Below are positions 9,259 to 16,748 of a stretch of 38,610 bases of DNA, in pieces. Below the pieces are notes generated by a model. It was not told the origin of the DNA. It was given only the letters and a program-made list of their open reading frames with translations, and did not search any database. The number at the start of each line of letters is the position of its first letter. The stretch's first letter is position 1. A program made the position numbers and the translations under genes. This DNA is from Lachnospiraceae bacterium (GTDB lineage Bacteria > Bacillota > Clostridia > Lachnospirales > Lachnospiraceae): NCBI GenBank assembly GCA_017469275.1, contig JAFUGT010000132.1, positions 1 through 38,610 of the forward strand, read 5' to 3'.

Positions 9259-9620
9259 TAAGTAGTGGTCGAAACTCTTATAGGTTATTGACGCTTACCG
9301 CTTTAGCTTATAAGCGTGTCACTGTGGTATATGGTATAAAGTTTTATTTGTATGACTGTTTGTCCGAAAAAAGAGTTTCTAAGTATCCCAAAAAGTTATC
9401 TATATGTCCGCGGCACGTCTCAAAGTCGACCTCCTGTCTCCCTTGAGACTGACGGACATCCTTGTCCGTCATCCGCTATGTAATCTAAGGGATACTAAGA
9501 AACTCTAATTTTCTCCCAAATGTCATACAAATAAAACTATATACCATACACCACTTACTAATTATATAAGCCAAACCGTTAAGCGGGATATACTGTGATG
9601 AGAGTTTCGTATCTACTTTC
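9259..9620. repeat. Large imperfect inverted-repeat element 1
   Basis: Arms 9259-9391 and about 9488-9620 are complementary across roughly 130 bases, best over the inner 65 (for example TTTTATTTGTATGAC at 9342-9356 against GTCATACAAATAAAA at 9522-9536, and GAGTTTCTAAGTATCCC against GGGATACTAAGAAACTC). The centre holds two further hairpins: GTCTCAA with TTGAGAC, and the perfect GACGGACA-TCCT-TGTCCGTC (9450-9469). No protein-like open frame fits. It is either a mobile hairpin-type element or the gene of a structured RNA. It is related, in opposite orientation, to element 2. Confidence 0.75.
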
Positions 9621-9659
9621 AAAAATAATTATAGTAATTTCTTATATCAACGAACAGCA

Positions 9660-9893
9660 TTTAGCAAGGCCTGATATGTCAAGAGTCGTATGACATTTGG
9701 TAGGAGATTAGACCTTCTTGGTGTACCGTAAGTAACATAGCGTTGAGCACCATGGATGGTGCGAAAGGCGAGAAGCGGCATGGATGCCGCATGGAAGCCG
9801 TTCGCGGACGTTATAATAATCTTACCGGTACACCTAGAAGGTCTTATCTCCGGACAAACAGTCAAACGTACTCTGACATATCGACTTGCTAAA
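9660..9893. repeat. Large imperfect inverted-repeat element 2 (inverted relative to element 1)
   Basis: Arm 9660-9731 (TTTAGCAAGG, GATATGTCA, GTATGACATTTGG, TTAGACCTTCTTGGTGTACC) pairs with 9821-9893 (GGTACACCTAGAAGGTCTTA, GACAAACAGTCA, TGACATATC, CTTGCTAAA). The centre carries two perfect hairpins, GCACCAT-GG-ATGGTGC (9747-9762) and GCGGCAT-GG-ATGCCGC (9775-9790). Its arms match those of element 1, but the arm bearing GACTGTTTGTCC is on the opposite side, so the two lie as inverted copies. The rest of the gap, 9894-9986, holds a weak CATAC...GTATG hairpin near 9903-9944. Confidence 0.75.
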
Positions 9894-9986
9894 GGCGTCC
9901 GTCATACAAAACATATAAACATTAATTTGTATTTTGTAGTATGTGGAGTAGTGCACGATTTTATACACATTGAGAGAAATAAGAAA

Positions 9987-10028
9987 GCAGCCGGATACTA
10001 CCACATGAGGTAATATCAATCCGGCTGC
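9987..10028 (-). terminator. Terminator for the leftward small gene
   Basis: GCAGCCGGAT (9987-9996) pairs perfectly with ATCCGGCTGC (10019-10028). Read on the minus strand the stem is followed by TTTCTTATTTCT, so it ends transcription of the gene at 10063-10296. The loop is long (22 bases). Confidence 0.7.
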
Positions 10029-10062
10029 CCGAAAGGACTTTATATTAAATGAAATATAGATG

Positions 10063-10296
10063 TCACGGATCAAGTGGAGTCATCTTCAAGCCTTTATACA
10101 TCTTGGTATAAAAACTCATCTCATCCTGATAGAGAACATATCCTCTTGCACCATCCTTAACAATATATGCATATTTGTTCTTCTGAACATTCATGTATAA
10201 CACTTCATCCACATTCAGTTCTTTTGCTTTAGCTTTAGCCGTATAAACATTAAGCGGCTCAAGTTTGAACTTTTTAACTGCCTGCTCGACGGTCAT
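10063..10296 (-). CDS. Small protein of unknown function (77 aa)
   Basis: The protein starts MTVEQAVKKFKLEPLNVYTA and ends YKGLKMTPLDP. It is soluble, mixed alpha/beta in appearance (NKYAYIVKDGARGYVLYQDE looks like a beta hairpin), with no Cys and no signal peptide. I do not recognise a family. An in-frame GTG lies nine bases upstream, but it overlaps the AGGAGG ribosome site; the ATG at 10294-10296 is 8 bases after AGGAGG and is preferred. It has its own terminator and an upstream site GACAAACAGTCATA shared with the neighbouring hairpin elements. Real gene likely; role unknown. Confidence 0.7.
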   Translation of the reverse strand: MTVEQAVKKFKLEPLNVYTAKAKAKELNVDEVLYMNVQKNKYAYIVKDGARGYVLYQDEMSFYTKMYKGLKMTPLDP

Positions 10297-10445
10297 ATGA
10301 GACACCTCCTAGTTATAAATTTGAATTGACAAACAGTCATAATCTATACATAATTATATATGTTCTTTTAAGAATAGTATATTGTTTATTGTTAACAAAG
10401 TCAACTGGTAATGTTGCACAAATGTACCATTCTATATGTTAAAAT

Positions 10446-10464
10446 ATACAAAATTGTTTTGTAT
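10446..10464. promoter_or_regulatory. Perfect inverted repeat upstream of queH
   Basis: ATACAAAA-TTG-TTTTGTAT has 8-base arms and sits 25 bases before queH. It overlaps a possible promoter (TTAAAA 10439-10444, 17 bases, TATAAA 10462-10467), so it could be an operator. No preQ1 riboswitch was recognised. The remainder of 10297-10488 has no gene. Confidence 0.4.
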
Positions 10465-10488
10465 AAATTACCCAATTAGGAGGACGAA

Positions 10489-11136
10489 ATGGAAGCAAAT
10501 ATCAACTTTCAACTAAAAATGGAAGAAGAACTCCACTTGATTGATGAGGAAATAGAGAAAGGAAAAATTCCACCTACATTGTTGTTACATGGATGTTGTG
10601 CACCATGTTCATCATATGTTTTGGAATATCTTAACAGACATTTCAGAATAACAAGTTTTTATTATAATCCCAATATATCTGAACTTGTGGAATACAATAA
10701 GCGCGTTGATGAACTTAAGAGATTGATATCCGAATTGCCTGTAATAAATGAGGTATCATTTATTGAAGGCAGATATGATCCCTCTGAATATGATGCTGCT
10801 GTTTACGGACTTGAAAACCTCGGTGAAAGGAGCAAAAGATGTTATGCCTGTTATGAGCTTCGTCTGGAAGATACGGCTAAGAAAGCAGCTGAATTAAACT
10901 TTGATTACTTTACAACCACATTGTCCATCAGCCCTCACAAAAATGCCCGCTGGCTTAATGAGATAGGAGAAAGGCTGGGGGAGAAATACGGAGTAAAATA
11001 TCTTTATGCTGACTTCAAGAAAAAGAACGGATATAAAAGATCAATAGAACTATCTGAGGAATATGGACTGTATCGGCAGGATTATTGTGGGTGTAAATAT
11101 AGCAAAAAAGAAAAAGAATTGAGCAATAAATCATAA
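10489..11136 (+). CDS. queH: Epoxyqueuosine reductase QueH
   Basis: The 215-residue protein has the family start LLLHGCCAPCSSYVLEYL with Cys36, Cys37 and Cys40, a second pair C118-C121 (RCYACYELRLEDTA), SISPHKN (146-152) and the C-terminal QDYCGC (C200, C202). QueH is the non-cobalamin enzyme that reduces epoxyqueuosine to queuosine in tRNA anticodon position 34; the clustered Cys bind an iron-sulfur cluster. Length is normal for the family. AGGAGG lies 7 bases before the ATG. It stands alone here, next to a 52-base repeat. Confidence 0.93.
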   Translation: MEANINFQLKMEEELHLIDEEIEKGKIPPTLLLHGCCAPCSSYVLEYLNRHFRITSFYYNPNISELVEYNKRVDELKRLISELPVINEVSFIEGRYDPSEYDAAVYGLENLGERSKRCYACYELRLEDTAKKAAELNFDYFTTTLSISPHKNARWLNEIGERLGEKYGVKYLYADFKKKNGYKRSIELSEEYGLYRQDYCGCKYSKKEKELSNKS

Positions 11137-11171
11137 GTTGTGGTATTATAATGCTTATGCACAAAGTAATC

Positions 11172-11223
11172 CGAATATTTTTAGCACTTCGGGAATTGCG
11201 AAGCAATGTAGTCGTGCGTAGAC
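11172..11223. repeat. 52-base dispersed repeat, copy A
   Basis: CGAATATTTTTAGCAC... then AATTGCGAAGCAATGTAGTCG and a GTAGAC end. It matches the complement of 36503-36554 with the same length and only scattered changes. The core ATTGC-GAA-GCAAT is a hairpin; in this copy the outer arm GCAC...GTGC is partly lost. It sits between queH and fabV; the rest of 11137-11304 has nothing recognisable. Confidence 0.75.
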
Positions 11224-11304
11224 GTTTGTTGGGGCAAAATACCCTTTTGACTCCAACATCATAAAATAAGATACATAAATTATATAATTGGAGGTATTTA
11301 TTAA

Positions 11305-12468
11305 ATGATAGTAGAACCCAAAGTTAAAGGATTTATCTGTACCACGGCACATCCTACAGGTTGTGAGAAAAATGTATTACGTCAGATAGAATATGTTAAG
11401 CGTAAAGGAAAGATTGATGGAGCCCAAAAGGTACTTGTTATCGGGGCGTCGACGGGATATGGTCTGGCATCAAGAATAACGGCAGCATTTGGAATGGGAG
11501 CAGCAACTATCGGTGTTTCTTTTGAAAAAGAGGCTACAGGCAAAAGAACTGCCACTCCCGGATATTATAATACCAAGGCTTTTGATAATATGGCAATAAA
11601 TGAAGGATTATATTCAAAGTCCGTTAATGGGGATGCCTTTTCGAGGGAAATCAAGGATGAGGTCATAAGTCTTATCAAAAAGGATTTGGGTAAAGTCGAT
11701 ATGGTCATATACTCACTGGCTGCTCCAAGGAGAACCACTGCCGATGGGACTACATATACATCTGTTTTAAAAACTGTCGGGGAACCATTTACGCAAAAGA
11801 ATTGGAATCTGAAGGATAACACTATCGGTGAAGCGACAATACCTGTTGCTAATAGTGATGAAATTTTATCTACGGTTAAAGTTATGGGTGGGGAAGACTG
11901 GAGTGATTGGATAGATGCATTAGTTGAGGCTGATGCAATTAAAGACGGTGCGATAACAGTTGCTTATTCCTATATAGGACCTGAATTGACCTATCCGATA
12001 TATCATGAGGGAACGATAGGTAAAGCGAAGGCACATGTATCGGAAACAGCTATAAAGATTTCTGAGAAGTATAGGGATAGAATGATAAATGCATATGTAT
12101 CCGTTAATAAGGCGTTAGTCACTCAGGCGAGTGCGGCAATACCGGTTGTTCCTCTTTATCTGTCAGTCCTTTATAAAATCATGAAGAATAAAGGTATTCA
12201 CGAAGGCTGCATTGAGCAGATGGACAGATTATACAGAGATAAAGTATACGGATTGGATGGGCGTAAGATTGAAACTGACGGCATGATTCATGTTGATGAT
12301 TATGAAATGAGAGAGGATGTTCAGCGTGAAGTTATGGATGTATGGAATACAATCGATAGCAATAATCTCAAGGCTTATGCGGACATAGATGGATACTGGC
12401 TGGATTTTTATAATATGTTCGGTTTTGAGATTGATGGAGTGGATTATTCTTTAGAGGTAGAAGTATAG
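11305..12468 (+). CDS. fabV: FabV/Ter-type trans-2-enoyl-ACP/CoA reductase (NADH)
   Basis: The 387-residue protein carries the family markers: TTAHPTGCEKNV (13-24), dinucleotide site VLVIGASTGYGLASR (43-57), GYYNTKAFD (86-94), VYSLAAPRR-like IYSLAAPRRT (135-144), and the catalytic Tyr-x8-Lys pair Y233/K242 in IYHEGTIGKAK. It reduces the trans-2 double bond of enoyl thioesters, either as the last step of fatty-acid elongation (FabV) or in butyrate-type fermentation (Ter); sequence alone does not decide. TTGGAGG precedes the ATG. Single-gene transcript ending in a bidirectional terminator; a tetR-family gene is convergent. Confidence 0.95.
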   Translation: MIVEPKVKGFICTTAHPTGCEKNVLRQIEYVKRKGKIDGAQKVLVIGASTGYGLASRITAAFGMGAATIGVSFEKEATGKRTATPGYYNTKAFDNMAINEGLYSKSVNGDAFSREIKDEVISLIKKDLGKVDMVIYSLAAPRRTTADGTTYTSVLKTVGEPFTQKNWNLKDNTIGEATIPVANSDEILSTVKVMGGEDWSDWIDALVEADAIKDGAITVAYSYIGPELTYPIYHEGTIGKAKAHVSETAIKISEKYRDRMINAYVSVNKALVTQASAAIPVVPLYLSVLYKIMKNKGIHEGCIEQMDRLYRDKVYGLDGRKIETDGMIHVDDYEMREDVQREVMDVWNTIDSNNLKAYADIDGYWLDFYNMFGFEIDGVDYSLEVEV

Positions 12469-12484
12469 ATATGATGTCAAGGTC

Positions 12485-12535
12485 AAAAGGTAAAAATGTG
12501 CTTGCACTTGCACTGAAGCACATTTTTACCTTTTT
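12485..12535. terminator. Bidirectional terminator between fabV and the tetR-family gene
   Basis: A 19-base stem (AAAAGGTAAAAATGTGCTT, 12485-12503) pairs with 12516-12534 around a GCACTTGCACTG loop. T-runs occur on both strands, so it can serve both convergent genes. Confidence 0.9.
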
Positions 12536-12597
12536 AAACCCAACATCATGATATGCTTTCTGTCAGGCAGACAAGATGAATATCAATATAGGTTTTT

Positions 12598-13260
12598 TTA
12601 TTTGTAATTAATAGATATCTGATAATCTGTTTTGACATTGCAGGAAATGAGATCTGCCAATTGAAGAGCTGCATTTATCAGTTCATCTATGGTGTCTTGA
12701 GGTGTGCCTGCATATCTCAGGAGAAAGTTTATATATTGACCGGAGATGGAATCGCTGTCATATTTTTTGTCATTGGAACATCTGACGAGCTGATAACGCA
12801 TAGCTGAAGAACAGTTGCAGATAAGCTCAAGTTCCTTTTCGTCAATATTAGAAAAATAATCATCAATATCTTTGATTATTGTGCTCTCATAATCTATATC
12901 AATAAGTTCTTCCGATGCTTCATTTAACAAGTCGGTGATAAATGTTCTCAACTTATTATTTTCAAAAAATCGATAATATATAACAATGTGGAATGCAGCT
13001 GCAAGATCACTTGACAATTCTGAAATATCAAGTAATTTATCTGCGGTGTTAAATGCAGTGTTAATAATGTCATTATATACTGAAACAGCAAGAGAGTGTT
13101 TGCTGTTGAAATGGTATGGAATAAGTGCCCGGTTGATATTCAAATATTCGCTGATATCACTATAAGTAGTGTTGTTGTACCCCTTTTTGTAAAATAATTT
13201 TGTGCTGCCTTTAAGTATATCTGCTTTTGTTCTGTCACCAGCCTGATATGTGCCCGCCAT
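12598..13260 (-). CDS. TetR/AcrR-family transcriptional regulator
   Basis: With the start chosen at 13260 the protein is 220 residues. The N-terminal HTH fits the family: TKADILKGSTKLFYKKGYNN, TTYSDISEYLNINRALIPYH, FNSKHSLAVSVYNDI (about 11-65). The C-terminal ligand domain is not recognisable. An open frame extends upstream to 13350, but AAAGGAGG at 13271-13278 fits the ATG at 13258-13260 (9-base spacing) and the extra residues fall inside a hairpin-rich element, so they are probably untranslated. Gene lies convergent to fabV and divergent from the SprA-like gene. Effector unknown. Confidence 0.85.
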   Translation of the reverse strand: MAGTYQAGDRTKADILKGSTKLFYKKGYNNTTYSDISEYLNINRALIPYHFNSKHSLAVSVYNDIINTAFNTADKLLDISELSSDLAAAFHIVIYYRFFENNKLRTFITDLLNEASEELIDIDYESTIIKDIDDYFSNIDEKELELICNCSSAMRYQLVRCSNDKKYDSDSISGQYINFLLRYAGTPQDTIDELINAALQLADLISCNVKTDYQISINYK

Positions 13261-13287
13261 ATAATTCATCCTCCTTTGATTTATTTC

Positions 13288-13480
13288 GTAACTATTCACA
13301 GTATTCCACATATACAATCCACCAATTATATGCTTACGCATATGTCGCAACTTCGTTGCTTTATTTGTGGCTGTACGTGGAGTTCCTGCTTTACAGTTTC
13401 GATATAAGTTAGAATATGTGTTTAATCATGCAAGCATGTCAAAGCCCATATCCTAACTTATATCTACTGTGAATAGTAAC
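13288..13480. repeat. 193-base Y-shaped inverted-repeat element upstream of tetR-family gene
   Basis: Outer arms GTAACTATTCACAGTA (13288-13303) and TACTGTGAATAGTAAC (13465-13480) pair at 15 of 16 positions. Inside are an 18-base hairpin (13401-13418 with 13447-13464, one mismatch), a second branch closed by CCACATATACA.../...TGTACGTGG, and small hairpins TATGC-TTAC-GCATA and GCAAC-TTC-GTTGC. The branches abut exactly, as in a self-contained fold. It separates the regulator gene from any promoter further right. Confidence 0.7.
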
Positions 13481-13520
13481 TTTATTTCAATATATTGATT
13501 ATATTCCTTTTGGTTGAGAC

Positions 13521-13549
13521 TTGCAACAATAACTTACTTGTTGTATAAT
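13521..13549 (+). promoter_or_regulatory. Promoter with operator-like palindrome in the spacer (SprA-like/thyA/folA)
   Basis: TTGCAA (13521-13526), 17 bases, TATAAT (13544-13549): near-consensus. The inverted repeat CAACAA-N8-TTGTTG (13524-13543) runs from the -35 box to the edge of the -10 box, a typical place for a repressor site. The adjacent TetR-family protein is the obvious candidate, by position only. Confidence 0.6.
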
Positions 13550-13607
13550 AACTATTAACTATCATTTTTTATTGGTTTGATATTTTGCGTAAGAAAGGAG
13601 TGGTCGT

Positions 13608-14072
13608 ATGTTAGGTCCTGTTGGAATGAGTAACAGATATATAATACCGGTGTCTAATGTTGATTATGTTACACCGGTCAATGCGGATAATACAGTCGAC
13701 AGCTCCGGAAGAGTCAAACCTATAGAATGTCAGACTTGTAAGAACAGAAGGTATCAGGATGGTTCTGACGAAATGGTATCATTTAAGACCGGAGGACATA
13801 TTGATCCGGGAGAGTCCTATGCAAAGGTGCGCAGCCATGAACAGGAGCATGTTGTTAATGCCATTGCGGAAGGGAACAAGGACAACAAAGAACTTGTGTC
13901 GGCTACGGTTAACTTAAAGACTGCTATCTGTCCGGAGTGCGGAAGATCATATATTGCAGGCGGGACTACCAGAACTGTCATGAAGACTTACGGGGATGAT
14001 CCATACAGTAAGAATCAGAAGTCCTTTGAGCAGGAAGCTACAAAAGGTAACCGAATAGATATTGGTGCTTAG
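13608..14072 (+). CDS. SprA-like putative zinc metallopeptidase
   Basis: The 154-residue protein has CQTCKNRRYQDGSDE (41-55), VSFKTGGHIDPGE (57-69), then RSHEQEHV with an HExxH motif (HEQEH, 77-81), and a later CPEC (108-111). This combination of an N-terminal CxxCKxRxYQDGS segment and HEQEHV is that of the SprA-related family, proposed to be metalloproteases. No signal peptide is seen, so a cytoplasmic location is likely. AAAGGAG lies upstream of the ATG. It is followed by thyA after 27 bases, so co-transcription is likely, though no functional link is obvious. Confidence 0.75.
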   Translation: MLGPVGMSNRYIIPVSNVDYVTPVNADNTVDSSGRVKPIECQTCKNRRYQDGSDEMVSFKTGGHIDPGESYAKVRSHEQEHVVNAIAEGNKDNKELVSATVNLKTAICPECGRSYIAGGTTRTVMKTYGDDPYSKNQKSFEQEATKGNRIDIGA

Positions 14073-14099
14073 ATAATTGATGACAGGAAGTATTATAAG

Positions 14100-14948
14100 A
14101 TGAGTTATGCAGACGATTTATTTATCAATATGTGTACTGACATTATAGAGAATGGATGCAGTACCGAGAATGAGAAAGTAAGACCCAAATGGGAGGACGG
14201 AACATACGCATATACAATTAAGCGTTTTGGAGTGGTCAACAGATATGATCTTGCCAAAGAATTTCCGGCTCTTACACTTAGAAAAACATATGTCAAATCC
14301 GCAGTTGATGAGGTGTTATGGATATGGCAGAAGAAGTCTAATAATATCCATGATCTCAAATCCCACATTTGGGACGAGTGGGCTGATGAGGACGGCTCTA
14401 TCGGTAAAGCCTATGGTTATCAGATGGGCGTGAAGCACAAGTACAGTGAGGGTATGATGGATCAGGTGGACAGGGTATTATATGATCTTAAGAATAATCC
14501 ATTTAGCAGAAGGATTATGACCAACTTGTATGTTCATTCGGATCTCTCGGAGATGAATCTGTATCCCTGTGCTTATAGCATGACATTTAATGTTACCAAG
14601 AAACAGGGGCACGATAAACTTACGCTTAATGCGATACTTAATCAGAGGTCTCAGGATATATTGGCTGCGAATAACTGGAATGTTGTTCAATATGCGGTGC
14701 TTGTATATATGTTCGCACAGGTTTGCGATATGGAACCGGGAGAACTTGTACATGTGATAGCGGATGCGCATATCTATGACAGACATATTGATATTGTCAA
14801 AGAATTGATCAAGAGACCTACATATCCGGCACCTACATTTAAACTTAATCCGGATATCAAAGATTTCTATGAGTTTACGACGGATGATATAATAATCGAG
14901 AATTATCAGGCGGGTGAACAGATTAAGAATATACCCATTGCGGTGTGA
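14100..14948 (+). CDS. thyA: Thymidylate synthase, B. subtilis ThyA/phage phi3T-like type
   Basis: The 282-residue protein converts dUMP to dTMP with methylenetetrahydrofolate. It shows ELLWIWQ-like EVLWIWQKKSNNIHDL (71-86), HIWDEWADEDGSIGKAYGYQ (89-108), SRR (136-138), catalytic Cys157 in LYPCAY, QRSQD (182-186), Asn194 and ADAHIYDRHID (221-231). The PCAY context in place of the common PPCH resembles the PCVY context of the B. subtilis ThyA subfamily as I remember it, and is not a sign of inactivity. folA follows after 21 bases, which recycles the dihydrofolate made here. Confidence 0.95.
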   Translation: MSYADDLFINMCTDIIENGCSTENEKVRPKWEDGTYAYTIKRFGVVNRYDLAKEFPALTLRKTYVKSAVDEVLWIWQKKSNNIHDLKSHIWDEWADEDGSIGKAYGYQMGVKHKYSEGMMDQVDRVLYDLKNNPFSRRIMTNLYVHSDLSEMNLYPCAYSMTFNVTKKQGHDKLTLNAILNQRSQDILAANNWNVVQYAVLVYMFAQVCDMEPGELVHVIADAHIYDRHIDIVKELIKRPTYPAPTFKLNPDIKDFYEFTTDDIIIENYQAGEQIKNIPIAV

Positions 14949-14969
14949 TAATGATAAAGAGGTATTGTA

Positions 14970-15476
14970 ATGCAATTAATTGTAGCGGTAGATAAGAATT
15001 GGGCTATTGGTAACGGCAGTAAATTATTAGTGAGAATACCCGAAGATCAAAAGTTTTTTCGGGAAACAACTATGGGACATGTGGTTGTGTTAGGAAGAAA
15101 AACATTGGATGAATTTCCGGGCGGAAAGCCGCTTAAAGGACGAAATAATATAATTCTTTCCAGAGATGAGAAATATAAAGTTGACGGGGCAACGGTTGTT
15201 CACAGTAAGGAAGAACTGCTCGAAGAATTGGCAAAGTATGCTTCGGATGATATTTTCATAATTGGAGGGGAGAGTATTTATAAGCTGATGTATCAGTATT
15301 GTGATACTGCTCATGTTACAAAAATCGACTATGCTTATCAGGCAGATAAATACTTCCCGAATCTTGATGAAGAGGCTGGCTGGAAAATGGTTGCAGATAG
15401 TGACGAGCAGACGTATTTTGATCTGGAATATTATTTTGTTAAGTATGAAAATGATAACCCGATTCCCATTATGTAG
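14970..15476 (+). CDS. folA: Dihydrofolate reductase
   Basis: The 168-residue protein starts MQLIVAVDKNWAIGNGSKLL, has the active-site acid in RIPEDQKFFRETT (Asp26 region), VVLGRKTLDEFPGGKPL (NADPH binding) and IFIIGGESIYK. Length and motifs are normal for bacterial DHFR. It regenerates tetrahydrofolate from the dihydrofolate produced by ThyA; thyA-folA is a classical pair. AAAGAGG precedes the ATG, and a terminator follows at once. Confidence 0.96.
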   Translation: MQLIVAVDKNWAIGNGSKLLVRIPEDQKFFRETTMGHVVVLGRKTLDEFPGGKPLKGRNNIILSRDEKYKVDGATVVHSKEELLEELAKYASDDIFIIGGESIYKLMYQYCDTAHVTKIDYAYQADKYFPNLDEEAGWKMVADSDEQTYFDLEYYFVKYENDNPIPIM

Positions 15477-15494
15477 TGGTGAATATGTATTTAA

Positions 15495-15525
15495 GGACAG
15501 CATTAACACTAAATGCTGTCTTTTT
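15495..15525 (+). terminator. Terminator after folA
   Basis: GACAGCATT (15496-15504) pairs perfectly with AATGCTGTC (15512-15520) around a 7-base loop, followed by five T. Confidence 0.88.
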
Positions 15526-15580
15526 CGTTCAATATAGACAAAAAATAAGAAAATTAATTCTCATTTATATAAAAAGTGCT

Positions 15581-15608
15581 TTGTTAATCTATAAAAATGT
15601 GATATACT
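15581..15608 (+). promoter_or_regulatory. Promoter for the YbjQ-like/HAD/rhomboid run
   Basis: TTGTTA (15581-15586), 16-base spacer, TATACT (15603-15608), 34 bases before the YbjQ-like start. The gap 15526-15642 holds nothing else visible. Confidence 0.55.
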
Positions 15609-15642
15609 AGAAAAAGATTTTGATTTTGGGAGGGTTATGATT

Positions 15643-16743
15643 ATGGCAGACATAATGTTAACATCAGGAAGTAATTTTGAAGGCTATGATATTGTTGAAT
15701 ATCTTGGCTTCGTCAATGGACAAATTGCATTAAGTTCTAATTTCTTTAAGGATTTGTCTTCTAATCTTGCGGATTTTACCGCTCAGGAAAGTACGGCATT
15801 TACTAACAAACTTGAGAATGCCAGTGAGAATGCTATTGAGAATCTTATTAAGGTAGCGGAGAAGAGAGGCGCTAATGCATTGGTCGGCGTCGAACTTAAT
15901 TATACCAATTTTTCCGGTGGTTCTGTTGGTACAGTGGCATCCGGAACGGCAGTTATAATTAAGAAAAAAGCTCCTATCCATAAGATTATTACATCGAAAA
16001 TATATGTATCTAATTACTACAACATGCTTATGCCGCGACCGGTAGAGATCAACCTTGCAGGTGAGGATAATGTTGTTAAGATTTCGCCGACATTTTATAA
16101 TTATAATCAGGATGAGATTAAGGCGGTTCGTTGTGATGTGGAACTCACTAATTATTATGGTGATAAGATGCTTCTTCAGGGAATTGATTTTGTGTTTGAG
16201 AAGAATAATGTAACTAAGCTCAAAGCAGACTTTGTAGAATGTAAACTCCCTATGAAGGATATTCCGCTTATCAAAGATGTTAAGGTTTATGTTAAGAAGT
16301 ATGTTACCGAGAAGGGCGTATTTGCACCGGATGTTGATCCGATTGATATCACATTGTCTAGGAGAAACTTAGAAAGTCTCAAAGAAAAGCGTGGCAAAGA
16401 CGCTGTTGAAAGATATAAGTCCGATGGAACCACATGGCTTTGTAACTGTGGATATATCAATGCGGCAGGTGACGAGGAGTGTGCAATTTGCGGTCGTAAG
16501 GAAGCAGATCTGTCAATTAATGTAGGCTTTAATTATGAAGAAATGACAGACCGCATGAAGGGACAGCCTAATGTGGATGCAATGAAGGATATTCTTATGG
16601 AGTATATCAAGAAGGGTGCCATTGACGCCAAGTATCGTATGGAGCTTCTTGAGATTATGGAATCCGGAAGACAGTATGAGAAGACCAGAGGAGATATGAC
16701 AGATACAGTACTGGATAAGGTGCTTAAGGTATTTGAGAACTAA
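15643..16743 (+). CDS. YbjQ-like domain protein with C-terminal zinc ribbon
   Basis: With the ATG at 15643 (8 bases after GGGAGGG) the protein has 366 residues. An ATG six bases earlier is too close to the ribosome site. Residues about 5-110 resemble the YbjQ/DUF74 heavy-metal-binding fold (LTSGSNFEGYDIVEYLGFVN, AIENLIKVAEKRGANALVGV, GTVASGTAVII). A middle beta-rich domain is not recognised. Residues about 262-285 (WLCNCGYINAAGDEECAICG) are a four-Cys RanBP2-type zinc ribbon, followed by a helical tail. Two zinc or protein-binding modules suggest an adaptor rather than an enzyme. Followed by the HAD gene after 5 bases. Confidence 0.75.
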   Translation: MADIMLTSGSNFEGYDIVEYLGFVNGQIALSSNFFKDLSSNLADFTAQESTAFTNKLENASENAIENLIKVAEKRGANALVGVELNYTNFSGGSVGTVASGTAVIIKKKAPIHKIITSKIYVSNYYNMLMPRPVEINLAGEDNVVKISPTFYNYNQDEIKAVRCDVELTNYYGDKMLLQGIDFVFEKNNVTKLKADFVECKLPMKDIPLIKDVKVYVKKYVTEKGVFAPDVDPIDITLSRRNLESLKEKRGKDAVERYKSDGTTWLCNCGYINAAGDEECAICGRKEADLSINVGFNYEEMTDRMKGQPNVDAMKDILMEYIKKGAIDAKYRMELLEIMESGRQYEKTRGDMTDTVLDKVLKVFEN

Positions 16744-16748
16744 CTGAT

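Noticed and set aside
9216-10073. Several short open frames in the hairpin region
   Set aside because: They run through inverted-repeat arms, have no good ribosome sites and no protein-like composition.
13261-13350. 30-residue N-terminal extension of the TetR-family protein
   Set aside because: A strong ribosome site supports the start at 13260 and the extension lies in the hairpin element.
14100-14948. ThyA as inactive because PPCH is replaced by PCAY
   Set aside because: A PC-x-Y context is, as I recall, normal for the B. subtilis/phi3T ThyA subfamily, and the other catalytic residues are present.
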